The notes below the pieces were generated by a model. It was given only the letters and a program-made list of their open reading frames with translations. It had not been told where the DNA came from and searched no databases. DNA of 64,000 nt, from NCBI GenBank assembly GCA_021613335.1, contig JAJTWR010000067.1:1-64000 (forward strand), read 5' to 3'. Shown here piece by piece: positions 13,201 through 24,663 of the stretch (within the stretch, counting starts at the first letter, position 1; each line of letters begins with the position of its first letter). The stretch comes from Whitmania pigra (taxonomy: Eukaryota > Annelida > Clitellata > Hirudinida > Haemopidae). The position numbers and the translations under genes were made by a program.

Positions 13201-16200
13201 TGGAGAAGATGATGTTCCAATGATATTTATTGACGCCGATGTTCCATTGTGAGGAGTTCTGGTTTCATTGTTGACAGATGGCGAAGATGTAACGGTTGTT
13301 CCATTGAACTGGGATGTTGTTGCTGTGACTTTCGTCGTTGTTTGATTGGAGGTTGAAGTCAAACCTGGAGAAGATGATGTTCCAGTGATATTTATTGACG
13401 CCGATGTTCCATTGTAAGTAGTTCTGGTTTCATTGTTGACAGATGGCGAAGATGTAACGGTCGTTCCATTGAACTGAGATGTTGTTGCTGTGACTTTCGT
13501 CGTTGTTTGATTGGAGGTTGAAGACAAACCTGGAGAAGATGATGATCCAGTGATATTTGTTGACGTCGATGTTTCATTGTAAGGAGTTCTGGTTTCATTG
13601 TTGACAAATGGCGAAGATGTAACGGTTGTTCCATTGAACTGGGATGTTGTTGCTGTGACTTTCTTCGTTGTTTGATTGGAGGTTGAAGACAAACCTGGAG
13701 AAGATGATGTTCCAATGATATTTATTGACGCCGATGTTCCATTGTGAGGAGTTCTGGTTTCATTGTTGACAGATGGCGAAGATGTAACGGTTGTTCCATT
13801 GAACTGGGATGTTGTTGCTGTGACTTTCGTCGTTGTTTGATTGGAGGCTGAAGTCAAACCTGGAGAAGATGATGTTCCAATGATATTTATTGACGCCGAT
13901 GTTCCATTGTGAGGAGTCAAACCTGGAAAAGATGATGTTCCAGTGATATTTATTGACGCCGATGTTCCATTGTAAGTAGTTCTGGTTTCATTGTTGACAG
14001 ATGGCGAAGATGTAACGGTCGTTCCATTGAACTGGGAGGTTGTTGCTGTGACTTTCGTCGTTGTTTGATTGGACGTTGGAGTCAAACCTGGAGAAGATGA
14101 TGATCCAGTGATATTTGTTGACGTCGATGTTTCATTGTAAGGAGTTCTGGTTTCATTGTTGACAAATGGCGAAGATGTAACGGTTGTTCCAATGAACTGG
14201 GATGTTGTTGCTGTGACATTCGTCGTTGTTTGATTGGAGGTTGAGGACGAACCTGGTGAAGAAGATGTTATTGATGAGTTGATCGTCGTCGATGTTCTTA
14301 TAAAAGGAGTGATGGTTTCGTTGTTGACAAATGGCGATGTTGTTATCGTCGTTCCAGTGAAATGGGATGTTGTTGCTGTGACTTTCGTCGTTGTTTGATT
14401 GGAGGTTGAAGACAAACCTGGAGAAGATGATGTTCCAGTGATATTTATTGACGCCGATGTTCCATTGTGAGGAGTTCTGGTTTCATTGTTGACAAATGGC
14501 GAAGATGTAACGGTTGTTCCATTGAACTGGGATGTTGTTGCTGTGACTTTCGTCGTTGTTTGATTGGAGGTTGAAGTCAAACCTGGAGAAGATGATGTTC
14601 CAGTGATATTTATTGACGCCGATGTTCCATTGTAAGTAGTTCTGGTTTCATTGTTGACAGATGGCGAAGATGTAACGGTCGTTCCATTGAACTGGGATGT
14701 TGTTGCTGTGACTTTCGTCGTTGTTTGATTGGAGGTTGAAGTCAAACCTGGAAAAGATGATGTTCCAGTGATATTTATTGACGCCGATGTTCCATTGTAA
14801 GTAGTTCTGGTTTCATTGTTGACAGATGGCGAAGATGTAACGGTCGTTCCATTGAACTGGGAGGTTGTTGCTGTGACTTTCGTCGTGTTGTTTGATTGGA
14901 GGTTGAAGACAAACCTGGAGAAGATAATGTTCCAGTGATATTTATTGACGCCGATGTTCCATTGTAAGTAGTTCTGGTTTCATTGTTGACAGATGGCGAA
15001 GATGTAACGGTTGTTCCATTGAACTGGGATGTTGTTGCTGTGACTTTCGTCGTTGTTTGATTGGAGGTTGAAGACAAACCTGGAGAAGATGATGTTCCAA
15101 TGATATTTATTGACGCCGATGTTCCATTGTGAGGAGTCAAACCTGGAAAAGATGATGTTCCAGTGATATTTATTGACGCCGATGTTCCATTGTGAGGAGT
15201 TCTGGTTTCATTGTTGACAAATGGCGAAGATGTAACGGTTGTTCCATTGAACTGGGATGTTGTTGCTGTGACTTTCGTCGTCGTTGTTGATTGGAGGTTG
15301 AAGTCAAACCTGGAGAAGATGATGTTCCAGTGATATTTATTGACGCCGATGTTCCATTGTAAGTAGTTCTGGTTTCATTGTTGACAGATGGCGAAGATGT
15401 AACGGTCGTTCCATTGAACTGGGATGTTGTTGCTGTGACTTTCGTCGTTGTTTGATTGGAGGTTGAAGTCAAACCTGGAAAAGATGATGTTCCAGTGATA
15501 TTTATTGACGCCGATGTTCCATTGTAAGTAGTTCTGGTTTCATTGTTGACAGATGGCGAAGATGTAACGGTCGTTCCATTGAACTGGGAGGTTGTTGCTG
15601 TGACTTTCGTCGTTGTTTGATTGGAGGTTGAAGACAAACCTGGAGAAGATAATGTTCCAGTGATATTTATTGACGCCGATGTTCCATTGTAAGTAGTTCT
15701 GGTTTCATTGTTGACAGATGGCGAAGATGTAACGGTTGTTCCATTGAACTGGGATGTTGTTGCTGTGACTTTCGTCGTCGTTGTTTGATTGGAGGTTGAA
15801 GACAAACCTGGAGAAGATGATGTTCCAATGATATTTATTGACGCCGATGTTCCATTGTGAGGAGTCAAACCTGGAAAAGATGATGTTCCAGTGATATTTA
15901 TTGACGCCGATGTTCCATTGTAAGTAGTTCCGGTTTCATTGTTGACAGATGGCGAAGATGTAACGGTCGTTCCAATGAACTGGGATGTTGTTGCTGTGAC
16001 ATTCGTCGTTGTTTGATTGGAGGTTGAAGTCAAACCTGGAGAAGATGATGTTCCAATGATATTTATTGACGCCGATGTTCCATTGTGAGGAGTTCTGGTT
16101 TCATTGTTGACAGATGGCGAAGATGTAACGGTTGTTCCATTGAACTGGGATGTTGTTGCTGTGACTTTCGTCGTTGTTTGATTGGAGGTTGAAGTCAAAC

Positions 16201-19200
16201 CTGGAGAAGATGATGTTCCAGTGATATTTATTGACGCCGATGTTCCATTGTAAGTAGTTCTGGTTTCATTGTTGACAGATGGCGAAGATGTAACGGTCGT
16301 TCCATTGAACTGGGATGTTGTTGCTGTGACTTTCGTCGTTGTTTGATTGGAGGTTGAAGACAAACCTGGAGAAGATGATGTTCCATGATATTTATTGACG
16401 CCGATGTTCCATTGTAAGGAGTTCTGGTTTCATTGTTGACAGATGGCGAAGATGTAACGGTCGTTCCAATGAACTGGGATGTTGTTGCTGTGACATTCGT
16501 CGTTGTTTGATTGGAGGTTGAGGACGAACCTGGTGAAGAAGATGTTCCAGTGATATTTATTGACGCCGATGTTCCATTGTAAGTAGTTCTGGTTTCATTG
16601 TTGACAGATGGCGAAGATGTAACGGTTGTTCCATTGAACTGGGATGTTGTTGCTGTGACTTTCGTCGTTGTTTGATTGGAGGTTGAAGACAAACCTGGAG
16701 AAGATGATGTTCCAATGATATTTATTGACGCCGATGTTCCATTGTGAGGAGTTCTGGTTTCATTGTTGACAGATGGCGAAGATGTAACGGTCGTTCCAAT
16801 GAACTGGGATGTTGTTGCTGTGACATTCGTCGTTGTTTGATTGGAGGTTGAGGACGAACCTGGTGAAGAAGATGTTATTGATGAGTTGATCGTCGTCGAT
16901 GTTCTTATAAAAGGAGTGATGGTTTCGTTGTTGACAAATGGCGATGTTGTTATCGTCGTTCCAGTGAAATGGGATGTTGTTGCTGTGACTTTCGTCGTTG
17001 TTTGATTGGAGGTTGAAGTCAAACCTGGAGAAGATGATGTTCCAGTGATATTTATTGACGCCGATGTTCCATTGTAAGTAGTTCTGGTTTCATTGTTGAC
17101 AGATGGCGAAGATGTAACGGTCGTTCCATTGAACTGGGATGTTGTTGCTGTGACTTTCGTCGTTGTTTGATTGGAGGTTGAAGACAAACCTGGAGAAGAT
17201 GATGATCCAGTGATATTTGTTGACGTCGATGTTTCATTGTAAGGAGTTCTGGTTTCATTGTTGACAAATGGCGAAGATGTAACGGTTGTTCCATTGAACT
17301 GGGATGTTGTTGCTGTGACTTTCGTCGTTGTTTGATTGGAGGTTGAAGACAAACCTGGAGAAGATGATGTTCCAATGATATTTATTGACGCCGATGTTCC
17401 ATTGTGAGGAGTTCTGGTTTCATTGTTGACAGATGGCGAAGATGTAACGGTCGTTCCATTGAACTGGGATGTTGTTGCTGTGACTTTCGTCGTTGTTTGA
17501 TTGGAGGTTGAAGACAAACCTGGAGAAGATGATGTTCCAGTGATATTTATTGACGCCGATGTTCCATTGTAAGTAGTTCTGGTTTCATTGTTGACAGATG
17601 GCGAAGATGTAACGGTTGTTCCATGAACTGGGATGTTGTTGCTGTGACTTTCGTCGTTGTTTGATTGGAGGTTGAAGACAAACCTGGAGAAGATGATGTT
17701 CCATGATGTTTATTGACGCCGATGTTCCATTGTGAGGAGTTTTGGTTTCATTGTTGACAGATGGCGAAGATGTACGTCGTTCCAATGAACTGGGATGTTG
17801 TTGCTGTGACTTTCGTCGTTGTTTGATTGGAGGTTGAAGTCAAACCTGGAGAAGATGATGTTCCAGTGATATTTATTGACGCCGATGTTCCATTGTAAGT
17901 AGTTCTGGTTTCATTGTTGACAGATGGCGAAGATGTAACGGTCGTTCCATTGAACTGGGATGTTGTTGCTGTGACTTTCGTCGTTGTTTGATTGGAGGTT
18001 GAAGACAAACCTGGAGAAGATGATGATCCAGTGATATTTGTTGACGTCGATGTTTCATTGTAAGGAGTTCTGGTTTCATTGTTGACAATGGCGAAGATGT
18101 AACGGTTGTTCCATTGAACTGGGATGTTGTTGCTGTGACTTTCGTCGTTGTTTGATTGGAGGTTGAAGACAAACCTGGAGAAGATGATGTTCCAATGATA
18201 TTTATTGACGCCGATGTTCCATTGTGAGGAGTTCTGGTTTCATTGTTGACAGATGGCGAAGATGTAACGGTCGTTCCATTGAACTGGGATGTTGTTGCTG
18301 TGACTTTCGTCGTTGTTTGATTGGAGGTTGAAGACAAACCTGGAGAAGATGATGTTCCAGTGATATTATTGACGCCGATGTTCCATTGTAAGTAGTTCTG
18401 GTTTCATTGTTGACAGATGGCGAAGATGTAACGGTTGTTCCATTGAACTGGGATGTTGTTGCTGTGACTTTCGTCGTTGTTTGATTGGAGGTTGAAGACA
18501 AACCTGGAGAAGATGATGTTCCAATGATGTTTATTGACGCCGATGTTCCATTGTGAGGAGTTTTGGTTTCATTGTTGACAGATGGCGAAGATGTAACGGT
18601 CGTTCCAATGAACTGGGATGTTGTTGCTGTGACTTTCGTCGTTGTTTGATTGGAGGTTGAAGTCAAACCTGGAGAAGATGATGTTCCAGTGATATTTATT
18701 GACGCCGATGTTCCATTGTAAGTAGTTCTGGTTTCATTGTTGACAGATGGCGAAGATGTAACGGTCGTTCCATTGAACTGGGATGTTGTTGCTGTGACTT
18801 TCGTCGTTGTTTGATTGGAGGTTGAAGACAAACCTGGAGAAGATGATGATCCAGTGATATTTGTTGACGTCGATGTTTCATTGTAAGGAGTTCTGGTTTC
18901 ATTGTTGACAAATGGCGAAGATGTAACGGTTGTTCCATTGAACTGGGATGTTGTTGCTGTGACTTTCGTCGTTGTTTGATTGGAGGTTGAAGACAAACCT
19001 GGAGAAGATGATGTTCCAATGATATTTATTGACGCCGATGTTCCATTGTGAGGAGTTCTGGTTTCATTGTTGACAGATGGCGAAGATGTAACGGTCGTTC
19101 CATTGAACTGGGATGTTGTTGCTGTGACTTTCGTCGTTGTTTGATTGGAGGTTGAAGACAAACCTGGAGAAGATGATGTTCCAGTGATATTTATTGACGC

Positions 19201-22200
19201 CGATGTTCCATTGTAAGTAGTTCTGGTTTCATTGTTGACAGATGGCGAAGATGTAACGGTTGTTCCATTGAACTGGGATGTTGTTGCTGTGACTTTCGTC
19301 GTTGTTTGATTGGAGGTTGAAGACAAACCTGGAGAAGATGATGTTCCAATGATATTTATTGACGCCGATGTTCCATTGTGAGGAGTTCTGGTTTCATTGT
19401 TGACAGATGGCGAAGATGTAACGGTCGTTCCATGAACTGGGATGTTGTTGCTGTGTGACTTTCGTCGTTGTTTGATTGGAGGTTGAAGTCAAACCTGGAG
19501 AAGATGATGTTCCAGTGATATTTATTGACGCCGATGTTCCATTGTAAGTAGTTCTGGTTTCATTGTTGACAGATGGCGAAGATGTAACGGTCGTTCCATT
19601 GAACTGGGATGTTGTTGCTGTGACTTTCGTCGTTGTTTGATTGGAGGTTGAAGACAAACCTGGAGAAGATGATGATCCAGTGATATTTGTTGACGTCGAT
19701 GTTTCATTGTAAGGAGTTCTGGTTTCATTGTTGACAAATGGCGAAGATGTAACGGTTGTTCCATTGAACTGGGATGTTGTTGCTGTGACTTTCGTCGTTG
19801 TTTGATTGGAGGTTGAAGACAAACCTGGAGAAGATGATGTTCCAATGATATTTATTGACGCCGATGTTCCATTGTGAGGAGTTCTGGTTTCATTGTTGAC
19901 AGATGGCGAAGATGTAACGGTCGTTCCATTGAACTGGGATGTTGTTGCTGTGACTTTCGTCGTTGTTTGATTGGAGGTTGAAGACAAACCTGGAGAAGAT
20001 GATGTTCCAGTGATATTTATTGACGCCGATGTTCCATTGTAAGTAGTTCTGGTTTCATTGTTGACAGATGGCGAAGATGTAACGGTTGTTCCATTGAACT
20101 GGGATGTTGTTGCTGTGACTTTCGTCGTTGTTTGATTGGAGGTTGAAGACAAACCTGGAGAAGATGATGTTCCAATGATATTTATTGACGCCGATGTTCC
20201 ATTGTGAGGAGTTCTGGTTTCATTGTTGACAGATGGCGAAGATGTAACGGTCGTTCCAATGAACTGGGATGTTGTTGCTGTGACATTCGTCGTTGTTTGA
20301 TTGGAGGTTGAGGACGAACCTGGTGAAGAAGATGTTATTGATGAGTTGATCGTCGTCGATGTTCTTATAAAAGGAGTGATGGTTTCGTTGTTGACAAATG
20401 GCGATGTTGTTATCGTCGTTCCAGTGAAGTGGGATGTTGTTGCTGCGACTTTCGTCGTTGTTTGATTGGAGGTTGAAGACAAACCTGGAGAAGATGATGT
20501 TCCAGTGATATTTGTTGACGTCGATGTTTCATTGTAAGGAGTTCTGGTTTCATTGTTGACAAATGGCGAAGATGTAACAGTTGTTCCATTGAACTGGGAT
20601 GTTGTTGCTGTGACTTTCGTCGTTGTTTGATTGGAGGTTGAAGACAAACCTGGAGAAGATGATGTTCCAATGATATTTATTGACGCCGATGTTCCATTGT
20701 GAGGAGTTTTGGTTTCATTGTTGACAGATATCGAAGATGTAACGGTCGTTCCAATGAACTGGGATGTTGTTGCTGTGACATTCGTCGTTGTTTGATTGGA
20801 GGTTGAGGACGAACCTGGTGAAGAAGATGTTATTGATGAGTTGATCGTCGTCGATGTTCTTATAAAAGGAGTGATGGTTTCGTTGTTGACAAATGGCGAT
20901 GTTGTTATCGTCGTTCCAGTGAAATGGGATGTTGTTGCTGTGACTTTCGTCGTTGTTTGATTGGAGGTTGAAGACAAACCTGGAGAAGATGATGTTCCAG
21001 TGATATTTGTTGACGCCGATGTTCCATTGTGAGGAGTTCTGGTTTCATTGTTGACAAATGGCGAAGATGTAACGGTTGTTCCAATGAACTGGGATGTTGT
21101 TGCTGTGACGTTCGTCGTTGTTTGATTGGAGGTAGATGACGAACCTGGAGAAATATATGTTATAGATGTATTCAACGCCGTCGATATTGCATTATTAGGC
21201 GTTGACAAATGGCGATGTTGTAATCGTCGTGCCATTCAACTGGGATGTTGTTGTTATGTTCGTCGTTGTTTAATTTGAGTTTGAGGACAAACCTTGAGAA
21301 GAAGATGTTCCTGTGCTATGTATTGACTCTGATGTTCCAATATAAGGAGTTCTGGTTTTATTGTTGACAAATGGCAAAGAAGTAATCGCTGTTCCACTAA
21401 ACTGAGTTGTTTGATTTGAGGTTGATGACGAACCTGGTGAAGTATTTGTTAAATTTTTTTTATCATTTTTTCAATTCCAGTTTAAGATTCAATGGTTCAA
21501 ATAGATGTAGGATTTGAGGCATGCTTTTATTAAAGTTTGTCAGGTTCTTATTTTGCGGTTATATTCTCTTAAAATTGTATTTCAAAATGTCCATTTTTGG
21601 AACATTTTTGTTCTGTTTGAAGGTATTTATATTTGTAATTTCTACTGTGATATTTTTGTTTGTTATGTTAATTTATAATGTTTTATTGAATTTTCACCTT
21701 TCCAATTTGTGTTTTCCGGTGCCTTTAGATTTGTTGTTGAGTATCCGTTAATCCAGCTCTTTGAAGTCGTTTGATTTGCTATGTTATCTTCATTTTTTGG
21801 CGTCGTTTTTGTTGTTTGATCAAATTGAATTCTTGTTAAATAAAATGTTGTTCTAATTCCGTTGATTGTGGTAGTACTAAATGATGATAGCATTGGTGTT
21901 TCCTTTGTTTCATTTGCTGTTTGAACTGAAATAACATAGACATTGAAGTAATTTTCGCTTGTTTTCATTGTTTTCGTTTAATTTTCACAAATTTCAATTC
22001 AACCACAATAATATTATTATGTTGTTATACTATTATGTTCTCACTTGCTCTGTCTACAGAAAGAACCATGACGAAGGATCCGCTGAAACCAATTCCACAA
22101 CAGAAACACAAGAATGCCAGGAACCTTGCATTACTTCTTCGACGACGGTACCACAACGTTCTAACTGTTATTCTCCTATGTCTCACTCCTGCTACTTCAT

Positions 22201-22228
22201 GAAGACCTTTATCTTGACTGTCGGTCAT
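1..22228 (-). CDS. Giant mucin-like, N- and O-glycosylation-rich tandem-repeat protein (3' end outside window)
   Basis: My model has four exons: 22228-22045, 21925-21698, 21433-21293, and 21144 to beyond position 1. All three introns are phase 1 and use GT-AG sites. Exon 1 starts at an ATG and gives a very basic stretch (RRRRSNAR) followed by about 20 hydrophobic residues, so it reads as a signal anchor or long signal peptide. Exon 2 is Thr/Asn-rich with sequons. Exon 3 and the giant exon are repeats of 55 residues, about 60% Ser/Thr, with no Cys in the consensus and 4-5 NxS/T sites each. This composition is that of secreted or membrane mucins; no folded domain is visible. Exon 1 is the least certain part: the plus strand there is also open, and an in-frame ATG at 21968 could be an alternative start. 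Several 1-2 bp indels break the frame of the giant exon, so it is either a pseudogene in places or contains sequence errors. Confidence 0.7.
7925..9600 (-). other. Indel-rich stretch of the repeat array
   Basis: Units here carry many 1-3 bp insertions and deletions relative to the consensus, for example near 7932, 8030, 8167, 8197, 8271, 9065, 9317 and 9503. The longest open frames therefore stop and restart here, while 8890-14745 is open for 1951 codons. Further isolated indels lie near 14886, 15290, 16384, 17622, 17702, 17773, 18087, 18365, 19431 and 19455. Low-quality assembly or local pseudogenisation would both explain this. Confidence 0.75.
8880..15900 (-). repeat. Higher-order repeats marked by a 63-bp truncated unit
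   Basis: A shortened unit of 63 bp (21 residues, read as PGLTPHNGTSASINI) recurs at about 8885, 10590, 11645, 12862, 13915, 15135 and 15865. The spacings are about 1053, 1218, 1053 and 1218 bp, which equal 6 or 7 full units plus 63 bp. The truncation removes a multiple of three bases, so the frame is kept. Confidence 0.85.
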
Positions 22229-24630
22229 CTGGTATCTTAGATATCGAACTATTGGAAAGTTCCAATTTTAATTTTTATTCAATTATTCAATGCCAAGGGT
22301 TTGAACTGGACTTTTTCTCCTGGATTATATCTATGATTTGAAAAATTTTATTTAAAAAAAGTATAACAACTTCATATTTTGAAAAAAGCTATTAAAATAA
22401 AAGAATAAATTGCTTTGTTAATGCTCAACTCTCAATAAAAATTAAAACTAATTTTTACTGAAACAAGATGCTTATATGTATAATTATGATATATATAATT
22501 AATCTTTTTACAATATGAAGTATTTATGACAATAAGTTGTAAGTAACTTATGTGCGCTCTTTCTTTTTATGCAAACTTTAAATTGGGACTTTACAATCTT
22601 TACAATCGGTTGAACTTCTGAATCTTTGTTTCAAAATTGTGGTCTTTTTTGGTCGAAAGTTGCTTCGAAAATTTTACTGTCATCTTTTGTGACAAAAAGT
22701 TGCGGTTATACATTGTTAATGTCTTTTTACTTTATTTTAGGCTTATGTTGAATATGTTAACACTTCTGCACATTTAAAATGTATGGGTTATCCCGAAGTC
22801 TTCAGAGATGCTATTGGTATTTAATAAATGAAATCAAACTATCTCTTACCTGATCGTGTTCTAGTCCTGCGAAAATATTTTACGAAAATAAAATCTCTTT
22901 ATGGTTCCCGAATAAGAGGAGAATAATTTTAAATAGATATCGTGCAGCTTTACAATGACGCCCAGCTTCATAGCCATAGACTCCAAAGGCTTGTCTTTCA
23001 GAATGTTCTTCTCTCCCACATGCACTAACATCAAACTTTCACCAGTAACTTTCCTTAACCTTCCCTTTTGAAGACGTCAGCGTTCTTCATGGTTGACAAC
23101 ATTGTCGAATTATATTTATAGATTAACCATTGATTTATTGTTCGGTATTGCCATCAAATGGCTTAGTTGTCTCCAGTGAAGAATCTTTACCCTCTTCAGA
23201 ATTCATTTAAAATCAAATTATTAAAAAAAGTTAACTTAAATTGTATGACCATCCACGAATTAGCGTTCTTTTACAATTAAAGAGATATTGACTTTATTAA
23301 ACTATTTCATTTGTTTTTTTTAGGATATCATTTGCTCTTACGTCCAAGTTGTAAAATTTGAGAAGGATAAGACTTTCGTACAAAAATATATACTTCACTC
23401 AATACACTAATATCCTTTAAAAAAAATATCTGGATTAAATATCACTACATTAATATTAGGTAAATATTCATTTTATTTATTCCGTTTTACAAACATATTT
23501 TGTTATTTTGATTGTATAAATATTATCACAACTCATCAATATCACGACACTCGATCTTTCCCATACGATGATGTTGCATGTCCAGCGACCAAGCGAGTGT
23601 TTAGGATAATTATATCGATTAATACATTCTGTAAATACCTAGAGCGTGTCATAAAGTGCTAAATAAATAGGAATTAGTTGAATGCATTAATAATTCTAAG
23701 TAATTTTGTGTTTTGATGATCACTTACTGCCGTAGGAAATGTGATATCTTAAATAATACTTTAAAATTATTTAATAGATCTAAATCAGATGTGAACCAAT
23801 TACGTTCATAATGTGGTTATATTCACGCTATCACAAAAATACGTAAAAATAATGAATTTGCGTGTCAAAATTATTTTATATTTCTCACGCTAAGGCTGTG
23901 GATATTGTGAGGTTACATAAATATGGATATTGTAGGCAGAACCATCGAAAGTCCAAATCATCCTAGTTATGCAACAAACTTTAATCAAAAAAATAAATAA
24001 AATAAATAAATAACAGAACCGCCGAGAGGGGCAGGGGAACATTTTAGGGCTTTTAAATATTGCAATCATTTTGCTCTTCTATTATCAAATTGACATAACA
24101 TACATTGTAGTGTTGGTATGGTGTGAAGTGTAGGTGTTAGCATGTTAACATATAACACTTAATGAAAAAACAATTATTTACCTGTAAATTTTTACATGTT
24201 AACAGGCGAAAGTATGTATCATATTCCTATGCTTAAGTTACTCGTAGTTTACAATTTTATAAAGGAATTGATGCAGTTGTATATTTAAACCGATTTGAAA
24301 CTGCCAAAATTTCAATTTATTGTTTATTCTAAAAAAAAAATATTAAAATATTTTCACTGGTTTTAGCCATTTTGCAAAGCAAAGTTTAAGAACTTTGTCT
24401 TGCTATTGATCTTTGTGAACAGATTCTGCTCTTGTTTAAATTGGTATTGCCACAAACTTTCACGTGCTCCAGCTACATATAGACTGCAGCCGCAGTGGAC
24501 ATGGAAAATGTAACTTAGCAATGATATTCATTATAGACAAAGTACGGTAATCAAGGATCTCAGCTTGAGAGGGATTTCCATGACGTAGATGAATTCCAAG
24601 CAGAACTTACGACTCCACAGAATATCCTGT

Positions 24631-24663
<33 letters not shown>

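Larger units (their letters stand above)
7200..21144 (-). repeat. 165-bp coding tandem repeat, subfamily B
   Basis: This has the same 55-residue register as subfamily A but different landmarks: TSNQTTTKVTATTSQFNG, VTSSPSVNNETRTTYNG and TSASINITGTSSSPG. There are five sequons per unit (NQT, NGT, NET, NGT, NIT). Subfamily B is N-terminal to A in the protein. Hybrid units carrying A-like halves (INSSITSS next to a PFVNNETITP segment) occur near 7200, 9400, 14260, 16870, 20340 and 20830. Confidence 0.95.

Noticed and set aside
1..21144. CRISPR-like regular repeats
   Set aside because: Repeats are contiguous with no unique spacers, are coding, and sit in an animal genome.
21959..22240. Plus-strand open frame rich in Ser/Thr/Cys opposite the mucin exon 1
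   Set aside because: A possible acceptor exists at 22060, but there is no matching upstream plus-strand exon. The minus-strand reading gives a hydrophobic leader with a phase-matched donor into the repeat gene. Some doubt remains.
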